Positions 58,407 to 64,000 of a stretch of 64,000 nt of DNA are shown piece by piece. The stretch spans positions 5,040,001 to 5,104,000 of the forward strand of contig NZ_CP017704.1 of assembly GCF_002243645.1 (NCBI RefSeq), read 5' to 3'. This stretch comes from Peribacillus simplex NBRC 15720 = DSM 1321. GTDB lineage: Bacteria > Bacillota > Bacilli > Bacillales > DSM-1321. A program made the position numbers and the translations under genes. The notes beneath the pieces are model-generated. The model made no database searches, was not told the DNA's origin, and saw only the letters and a list, made by a program, of their open reading frames with translations. How positions within the stretch are numbered: the first letter of the stretch is position 1; the number at the start of each line of letters is the position of its first letter.

Positions 58407-60378
58407 AAAGATGCTTATTGAACCATCCTTTGATTTCCTCAACATGTTGCAGGCGCATTTTTGGAGATCCGCTTCGGGATACCTCATGAGTTTCATCTGG
58501 GAAGGAAACTAGTACCGCTTCTTTATTTTGCCGTTTTAAAGCGACAAAAAATTGCTCGCTCTGTTCAATGGGACAGCGGAAATCCTTTTCACCGTGAAGT
58601 AAAAGTAAAGGGGTATTCACATTGGAAACATATTTTAAAGGAGAGTGCTTCCATAATTTTTCAGCAGAGTTAACGATATCGCCGCCTACTTCCCACTCTG
58701 TAAAATAATACCCAATGTCGCTGACCCCATAAAAACTTAGCCAGTTACTAATGCAACGCTGAGTCACAGCGGCCTTGAAGCGGTTAGTGTGTCCGATGAT
58801 CCAATTTGTCATGAACCCTCCATAACTTCCTCCGGATACCCCTAAATCTTCATGCTCTATAAAATCATACGTAGCTAAAACGTGATCAACTCCAGCCATT
58901 AAGTCCTTATAATCCATGCCTCCATAATCGCCTCTGCAGGCATTTACGAAGTCTTGACCATATCCTACACTCCCGCGAGGGTTAGTGAACAATACAGTAT
59001 ACCCTTCATTAGCCAAGGTCTGGAATTCATGTACGTAGGTATTGGCATACATCATATGCGGACCGCCGTGGATTTCTAAAATGAGTGGGTATTTTTGATT
59101 ACCATTAAAATCGGTCGGTCTCATGATCCAGCCGTGGATGGTAAGTCCATCAACAGATGGAAAAGTAATGGGTTCAGCCATGGACAAATGTTTATCCTTC
59201 AAAAAATCCTCATTAACAAAACTGATTTGTTCCTTATCGCCATTGGTAAGGTTATAAGCAAAGAGATCGCCGGGATGAACAGGTGTACTGATGGCCACGA
59301 CAGCACGGTGGCTTTCGGGATCTATAGTCAGGCCGTATATATGCTGCGGGTCAAGGATTGATGGATACATAGCTCCTTCAATCGAACCATAATATACTCC
59401 GGTATTTCCGTAATCGCTTATTAAAAAGTAAAATCCTTGGCTATCGTTTGTCCATAAAATACCTGGGTCGACGGCTCCGATTTGGAAATCCCCAATTGCG
59501 GAATCTCCAATTTGGACGTCCCATCCATCGGTCAAACACTGAGTCGTTTGATCGAAAATGGAATATAACCAGATATTTGAAAAGGTGGCACCGGCGAATT
59601 CTTTATTATGGCCAATGAAAGATAGATATTCGCCATTTGGAGACCATTTCGGATCTCTAAAGAAACCTGTACCATCCGTTATCTTCTCTAAAGATTTCGT
59701 TTCAAGGTCCATGATGAAAATATCGGAAAAAAGTTCATCATCACTTCTTTCTGCATCCCCGCTTATGTATGCAATATGCTGACCGTCTGGGGACCATGCA
59801 TTCGGATGATGATCAATATTGTTTTCCGTTAGCACAGTGGATTCTCCCTTAAAAATTTCCACTACAACCAGCTGCTGATATAACTGATCAAAATAGCCTC
59901 TCCCATCCCATTTATACTTAATCCGGTCATACCTATTAACTTCTTTGGATAGATCATTTTCCTTAACCGTATTAAGGTTTTCGCCCTCCTTTAACCCGGT
60001 AGAAAGCAGCAACTTGGTGGAGCAAGGAGACCAAATAGGCTTTGATACACCGTTAACGAAATGGGTGAGCTGTTGTGCTTCCCCACCAATGCTCCCAATA
60101 ATGTGGACTTGTTTTTTACCTGATCTATCTGATATAAAGGCGATATGCTTGCCGTCGGGGGACCAGGCTGGTGATGTATCACGATTATCCCCAAACGTCC
60201 ATTGCTTTGTTTCATTCGTAATCAGGCTGAACATAAACAGATTGGAAATGTATTTTTCCGATTTTTCATCAATTCTAGTTTGGACATAAACCGCCATGCT
60301 GCCATCCGGTGATAGCTTTGGATCGGTCACTGATTTCAAGTGAAATAAGTCTCTTGCTGTTATACCTATTTTGTACAT
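58405..60378 (-). CDS. S9 family prolyl oligopeptidase-like peptidase (YuxL type)
   Basis: A 657-residue serine peptidase: an N-terminal beta-propeller with TolB/WD40-like repeats (KLSPDGSMAVYV, AWSPDGKHIAFISDRSG, AWSPDGQHIAYISGD, KWSPNGEYLSFIGH) that gates access, and a C-terminal alpha/beta hydrolase with IHGGPHMMY, nucleophile GVSGGSYGGFMTNW, the acid in LLHGEKDFRCP and the histidine in DETHEVSRSG. It probably acts on short acylated peptides in the cytosol. ATG 60378 has AAAGGGTG 8 nt upstream; the start at 60402 lies before that site. Monocistronic. Confidence 0.93.
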   Translation of the reverse strand: MYKIGITARDLFHLKSVTDPKLSPDGSMAVYVQTRIDEKSEKYISNLFMFSLITNETKQWTFGDNRDTSPAWSPDGKHIAFISDRSGKKQVHIIGSIGGEAQQLTHFVNGVSKPIWSPCSTKLLLSTGLKEGENLNTVKENDLSKEVNRYDRIKYKWDGRGYFDQLYQQLVVVEIFKGESTVLTENNIDHHPNAWSPDGQHIAYISGDAERSDDELFSDIFIMDLETKSLEKITDGTGFFRDPKWSPNGEYLSFIGHNKEFAGATFSNIWLYSIFDQTTQCLTDGWDVQIGDSAIGDFQIGAVDPGILWTNDSQGFYFLISDYGNTGVYYGSIEGAMYPSILDPQHIYGLTIDPESHRAVVAISTPVHPGDLFAYNLTNGDKEQISFVNEDFLKDKHLSMAEPITFPSVDGLTIHGWIMRPTDFNGNQKYPLILEIHGGPHMMYANTYVHEFQTLANEGYTVLFTNPRGSVGYGQDFVNACRGDYGGMDYKDLMAGVDHVLATYDFIEHEDLGVSGGSYGGFMTNWIIGHTNRFKAAVTQRCISNWLSFYGVSDIGYYFTEWEVGGDIVNSAEKLWKHSPLKYVSNVNTPLLLLHGEKDFRCPIEQSEQFFVALKRQNKEAVLVSFPDETHEVSRSGSPKMRLQHVEEIKGWFNKHL

Positions 60379-60488
60379 CCTTTTCACCCTTTCATTTCTC
60401 ATAGTTATGTATTTCGCTAAAGAGAAATATAAATCCTTTAGTAAATGGTAAACGCGTAATGTTTATTTATCAAGGACGAAAGAAATGA

Positions 60489-60523
60489 AAAAAATCCGGC
60501 CTATTCATCAGGTCGGATTATCA
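60489..60523 (-). terminator. Terminator after the YckD-type gene
   Basis: AATCCGGCCT and AGGTCGGATT form a 10-bp stem with a G-T pair; on the minus strand it is followed by TTTTTTTC. Confidence 0.8.
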
Positions 60524-60545
60524 GGATATAGAAAAAAACTTACAA

Positions 60546-60866
60546 TTACTTATGCATGTGTCGTGTATGTGGGCGGTGCGGCGGTATTTGGAAATTATGT
60601 TCTTCCATCATTTTATAATGTTTTTCAAAATGTGAAACCATTTTATCGGCTTCTTCTTTCGAAAGCGCACCATATTCGACATATTTTTCGATCAATATCT
60701 TTTTGTCAGCGAGTATCTGCTTTTGGATCTTGGCGATTTCAGATTTTTGAGCTTCGGTGAATTGTACACTTTCCGTTTTTGCTTTGTTTTCCTCTGCAGC
60801 CGGGTGATTCAGGTTGACTAAGAATAGGGAACAGGCTGTCAAACAGATGACTAAAAACTTTTTCAT
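60546..60866 (-). CDS. Secreted YckD family protein (DUF2680)
   Basis: 106 residues with a signal peptide (KKFLVICLTACSLFLVNLNHPAAA-like, cleavage near 25) and a helical DUF2680 domain (FTEAQKSEIAKIQKQILADKKILIEKYVEYGALSKEEADKMVSHFEKHY in pieces), ending in a His-rich tail (PPHRPHTRHMHK) that might bind metal. ATG 60866 follows GAAGGAG by 9 nt; the longer frame to 60962 is rejected. Function unknown. Confidence 0.85.
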   Translation of the reverse strand: MKKFLVICLTACSLFLVNLNHPAAEENKAKTESVQFTEAQKSEIAKIQKQILADKKILIEKYVEYGALSKEEADKMVSHFEKHYKMMEEHNFQIPPHRPHTRHMHK

Positions 60867-61031
60867 GAATGAACGACTCCTTCTTTTGTTTTTTTCTGCC
60901 TTATGAAGAACTGTAGAATCTTTAAAACCTGAAAGATTCTTCCTAATGGTGAAAGTTTTCAATATGGAAGATTCCTCATTTCCTTATTATCATTTACAGC
61001 ATTTACAGTTTTATGTAAAAAATTTGGTAAG

Positions 61032-61057
61032 GTTTTGTTACAGAAAGATATGGGTAA
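61032..61057 (+). promoter_or_regulatory. Sigma-B-type promoter candidate
   Basis: GTTTTG (61032-61037), 14-nt spacer, GGGTAA (61052-61057), resembling the sigma-B consensus GTTTAA-N12-14-GGGTAT, 80 bp before a small membrane protein gene. Confidence 0.55.
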
Positions 61058-61136
61058 TTTAAATGTAAGCAGAAAAATTTGATGTAACTTCTTATTAATA
61101 AAAATCTTTTAAAGAAGGGAAGAAAGGGGGATTATC

Positions 61137-61283
61137 ATGATATGGACAATTATTGGTTTAATAATATTATTATGGGTTCTTGGTTTAGTCTTTAAAGTGG
61201 CTGCAGGCTTTATACATATCTTGCTTATCATCGCGGTCATTCTCATTTTGGTTAAAGTTTTTAAGGGAAGGAATCGAATGTAG
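61137..61283 (+). CDS. lmo0937-family small membrane protein
   Basis: 48 residues made of two hydrophobic helices (IWTIIGLIILLWVLGLVFKV and FIHILLIIAVILILVKVFKG) with a basic end (RNRM). The length and the IWTI.GLI..LW.LG pattern match the lmo0937 family of tiny stress-related membrane proteins. ATG 61137 follows AAAGGGGG by 7 nt. It is too short for usual gene finders. A sigma-B-like promoter lies upstream and a terminator downstream. Confidence 0.85.
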   Translation: MIWTIIGLIILLWVLGLVFKVAAGFIHILLIIAVILILVKVFKGRNRM

Positions 61284-61328
61284 ATATGAATCGAAGGCTA
61301 ACGTGGAAAAGTTTATAAATACCAATGT

Positions 61329-61363
61329 AAGGGCGGCCTGGTGAACAGGTCGCCTTTTAATTT
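61329..61363. terminator. Terminator between the lmo0937-type gene and the oxidoreductase
   Basis: AAGGGCGGCCTG (61329-61340) and CAGGTCGCCTTTT (61346-61358) with one G-T pair, then AATTTT. Confidence 0.8.
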
Positions 61364-61375
61364 TCAATTAGTCTG

Positions 61376-62293
61376 TCAATCATATGGCAGTGGCTGTCCC
61401 AACAGCCTCTTATGAATCCAAATCGCTGCTTGGGTCCCATCCCCCATCGAAATTGTGACTTGTTCGGAATGGGCAACGAGGTCGCCGCCTGCCCAGACTC
61501 CTTTAATATTCGTTTCTTTAGTCCGGGGATGAATCACGACATGATTGTTTTCATTGACTTGCACACCTAATTGTAAGGCTAGGTCATTATTAAGTTTGTT
61601 CCCTTTAAACGCCGTGAATGCCTTTTCAGCTTCGATAATTTTACCAGATACTAATTGTATGGCCTTTAACTGCTGTTTGGCATCAACATGAACCTCACAA
61701 ACTTCCTCTTCGATTACGGGAATCTGATTTTCCTTTAACTTTTCCCTATACACATCATCAATTTTTGATTTCAAATGATTTACGTAAATGATATCTTTTG
61801 ACCAATATAATAGAGTAAGCGCCATGCCTGCACCCGCATTTCCGCCTCCAAGGACAACAGTTTGCTTATCCATAATCTCATACCCATCACAGTCAGGGCA
61901 TATATATGTGGATGTCCCAAGGGTTGGATAGATGTTTTTGATTGGAGGAATATTATCGGTAATGCCTGTACCAAGAAAAATCATTTTTGCTTGATATTCC
62001 CTGTCATTTTTTGTTTGGATAAAGAACTTGTCCTGCTTTTTTTCAAGAGATGTCACTGTATCATCCAAGAATTCGACACCGAATTTTTCAGCGTGCTGTC
62101 TGCCAAGCGTCCTTAATTGTTTGCCGCTTACCCCATCCGGCCATCCAAGAATGTTATGGTAAGCCTTGGCAATGGAAGAGCGACCTTGAGCAGAATCAAT
62201 GACGATAATATCATGTTTATATCTTCCGAGCTGGATGGCTGCCTGAATACCGGCTATACCTCCACCAATAATAATGCAATCTGCTTGTTTCAT
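61376..62293 (-). CDS. Thioredoxin reductase-like FAD/NAD(P) oxidoreductase
   Basis: 305 residues: FAD-binding CIIIGGGIAGIQAAIQLGRY at the N terminus, the redox-active CPDCDGYEIM in the expected place (about residue 135), the second nucleotide-binding motif VVLGGGNAGAGMALTLL, and the C-terminal FAD site GVWAGGDL. It resembles TrxB-type enzymes and the HpxR/bacillithiol-disulfide-reductase-like group; the substrate could be a thioredoxin or a small disulfide. ATG 62293 has a GGCGGTG site nearby. An HxlR-type regulator, itself often redox sensing, is encoded just upstream on the same strand. Confidence 0.88.
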   Translation of the reverse strand: MKQADCIIIGGGIAGIQAAIQLGRYKHDIIVIDSAQGRSSIAKAYHNILGWPDGVSGKQLRTLGRQHAEKFGVEFLDDTVTSLEKKQDKFFIQTKNDREYQAKMIFLGTGITDNIPPIKNIYPTLGTSTYICPDCDGYEIMDKQTVVLGGGNAGAGMALTLLYWSKDIIYVNHLKSKIDDVYREKLKENQIPVIEEEVCEVHVDAKQQLKAIQLVSGKIIEAEKAFTAFKGNKLNNDLALQLGVQVNENNHVVIHPRTKETNIKGVWAGGDLVAHSEQVTISMGDGTQAAIWIHKRLLGQPLPYD

Positions 62294-62376
62294 GAATTCA
62301 CCGCCCATAAATTTGGAATAAACCTAGTGTTATTCTATCTGTAAAAAATATACCACTAGTCGCTGGCGCTTAAACA

Positions 62377-62421
62377 AAAAAGGAGGAAGTCCGCTGCTGG
62401 CAGACCTTCCTCCCTTTCTTT
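62377..62421 (-). terminator. Terminator after the HxlR-type gene
   Basis: On the minus strand GGGAGGAAGGTC pairs with GACTTCCTCC, followed by TTTTTTGTTT; the stem encloses a 15-nt loop. Confidence 0.8.
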
Positions 62422-62431
62422 AATGCTTATA

Positions 62432-62755
62432 TCATTGATTCTGTATTGGCTCGAGCCATTCTTGTGCCCAATTTTGAATTTCCTTCATTACCGGTGCAAG
62501 AGCCTTGCCTTTTTCAGTTAAAGAATATTCAATCCTGACCGGTGTCTCAGGATATACGTCCCTTTTAACAATACCTTCAATTTCCAAGTCTTTTAAACGT
62601 TCAGAAAGAATCCTGCCGCTTATCGGGAATGCAGATTCAATATTACAAAACCGTTGAGGGCCATTAAGTAATTGATTGACAATCAATCCAGTCCAGCGTT
62701 TACTCAAGATTTGCATTCCTTTTTCAAATCGTGGACAAAGTGTCGTATTATTCAT
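62432..62755 (-). CDS. HxlR family transcriptional regulator
   Basis: 107 residues of a compact winged helix: LCPRFEKGMQILSKRWTGLIVNQLLNGPQRFCNIESAF, ISGRILSERLKDLEIEGIVKRDVYPETPVRIEYSLTEKG in pieces. One Cys near the N terminus (LCPRFE) occupies the position used for thiol sensing in YodB/HypR-type HxlR proteins, and a second (FCNIE) lies in the first part, so redox control is plausible. ATG 62755 with GAGGTG 5 nt upstream is preferred over 62758. It is separated from the oxidoreductase gene by a terminator. Confidence 0.9.
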   Translation of the reverse strand: MNNTTLCPRFEKGMQILSKRWTGLIVNQLLNGPQRFCNIESAFPISGRILSERLKDLEIEGIVKRDVYPETPVRIEYSLTEKGKALAPVMKEIQNWAQEWLEPIQNQ

Positions 62756-63016
62756 CATATCACCTCATTATTAATATATTATAATGCATTTACCTCATAT
62801 GTAACAACTTTACCGATAATTATTTAGTTACTAGAGATGTTATAGTATAAGAAATTTATGAGCTTACTTTTAGTATCATGAAAAGTATCCGCCTCGGAAT
62901 TGCCACATTTTTTTAAAAATGCGCTTAAAAAAATTGTGTTCTTTAGAGATAACATGAAAAATATGTTATTTTAATATTGAAGTTAAAGTTTTGCAATGGA
63001 AGGATCCGTGGGAAAG

Positions 63017-64000
63017 ATGAGTGATTTACTGCAAGAGGCCGTATCCTTTATCAGGACAAGTTACCCGGAATTATTGAAAACTGAAGAGGACATAAATGGC
63101 AGGATCGAACAAATTAAAAAGGAAATAAATGAAACAGGCATATATGAACATACAAATGAAGAATTGGTTTATGGTGCTAAATTAGCTTGGCGTAATAGCA
63201 ATCGATGCATTGGGCGCTTTTTTTGGGAGTCGCTGAGGGTGATTGATAAAAGGATGATTCAAAGCGAAGAAGAAATTGTATCGGCTCTCTTTGATCATAT
63301 CGAATATGCTACGAATAATGGGAGCATCAGACCTGTGATTACAATTTTCAAACAGAAAGATCGTAATCGAAAAGTGGAGATTTGGAATCATCAGCTTATT
63401 CGGTATGCAGGATATGAGACGGAACATGGCGTAATCGGCGATTCAAGTTCAATAGAGTTCACCAAGCAATGTATGGCATTAGGATGGGAAGGGAAATTCG
63501 GACCTTTCGATATTTTACCCATTGTAGTCCAATTGGACGGAAAAACCCCTAGTTTTCATGATATACCTGAATGCCTCGTTAAAGAAGTTCAAATCACCCA
63601 CCCTGAACTGACATGGTTCAAAGATCTTCAAATCAAATGGTATGCAGTTCCAATCATATCTGGTATGAGGCTGGAAATTGGCGGTATTACTTATTCAGCT
63701 GCACCATTTAATGGGTGGTACATGGGAACGGAAATCGGTGCCAGGAACCTTGCTGATGAAGAACGCTACAATATGTTACCGGCAATCGGGGAGAGGATGG
63801 GCTTGGATATTAAACGTGATTCGAGTTTATGGAAAGATCGAGCCCTTATCGAACTGAATGAAGCAGTCCTTCATTCGTATAAAAAACACGGAGTCAGCAT
63901 TGTTGATCACCATACAGCAGCTAAACAATTCAAGAAATTCGAAGAAAAAGAACTCTCTTGTGACCGGAAAGTAACGGGGGACTGGACCTGGTTAATTCCA
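63017..64000 (+). CDS. nos: Nitric oxide synthase oxygenase (runs off the right edge)
   Basis: 328 residues are visible of a bacterial NOS oxygenase (usually about 360), which converts arginine to citrulline and nitric oxide. The haem thiolate is in [12 protein letters not shown]; further family blocks: [14 protein letters not shown], the Trp/Ile region [61 protein letters not shown] in pieces (arginine and pterin sites), and [10 protein letters not shown]. There is no reductase domain, as in other Bacillus. The start is ATG 63017 or GTG 63008; GGAAGG precedes both. The stop is outside the window. Confidence 0.95.
   Translation, partial: MSDLLQEAVSFIRTSYPELLKTEEDINGRIEQIKKEINETGIYEHTNEELVYGAKLAWRNSNRCIGRFFWESLRVIDKRMIQSEEEIVSALFDHIEYATNNGSIRPVITIFKQKDRNRKVEIWNHQLIRYAGYETEHGVIGDSSSIEFTKQCMALGWEGKFGPFDILPIVVQLDGKTPSFHDIPECLVKEVQITHPELTWFKDLQIKWYAVPIISGMRLEIGGITYSAAPFNGWYMGTEIGARNLADEERYNMLPAIGERMGLDIKRDSSLWKDRALIELNEAVLHSYKKHGVSIVDHHTAAKQFKKFEEKELSCDRKVTGDWTWLIP

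Overview
The window comes from an endospore-forming, low-GC Gram-positive of the Bacillaceae. It carries GerA-family germinant receptor genes, the cotJABC spore coat operon, a YuaF/FloT pair behind a sigma-W-type promoter, YdjO, YusW, YjbQ, HelD and YuxL homologues, strong AGGAGG-type ribosome binding sites and many TTG starts. The overall gene set resembles Peribacillus (the Bacillus simplex group), but that genus call is inference. I see no tRNA, rRNA, CRISPR array or phage structural gene.

Layout. 1-2.9 kb: the 3' part of a fructose PTS gene, then two decayed transposases (IS1182 and IS1595 types). 3.4-10.5 kb: core genes (YjbQ, acetyltransferase, LysM cell-wall hydrolase, ArsR-type regulator opposite a TrhA-type membrane protein, YusW-like lipoprotein, BioY, yuaF-floT). 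10.5-31.57 kb: an AT-rich accessory island full of broken genes. It holds a MarR/nitroreductase/monooxygenase stress operon, a decayed IS110, relics of amylase, racemase, MFS, Nudix and DinB genes, and an unusual concentration of germinant-receptor genes: one intact A subunit, one D-type small subunit, one C subunit, three intact B permeases and at least six A or B fragments. 31.7-64 kb: ordinary chromosome (ABC-F protein, RDD protein, HelD, AlaX-type editing protein, CvfB, cotJABC, a LysM-3D protein, RecQ, two YdjO paralogues, YitT, a PAS sensor kinase, an MFS transporter, an SGNH hydrolase with an ABC exporter, CBS protein, S9 peptidase, thioredoxin-reductase-like enzyme, HxlR regulator, and a bacterial nitric oxide synthase running off the right edge).

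The most informative structure is a 136-bp copy of the 3' end of floT at 31569-31704, matching 10380-10515 with three differences. The two copies are direct repeats bounding the island. The second copy is followed by a strong terminator that looks like the original floT terminator, and its left edge cuts a gerAA-like gene. The simplest reading is that about 21 kb of foreign or rearranged DNA entered at the end of floT. Inside, the intact genes 24155-29424 (A, D, C, B) could make one complete receptor; the other two B permeases have no intact A or C partner here.

A second recurring structure is a GC-rich dispersed intergenic repeat at about 40.2 and 57.1 kb. The 57.1 kb copy lies between two near-identical 31-bp copies of a terminator hairpin, and the 40.2 kb copy lies between two similar hairpins.
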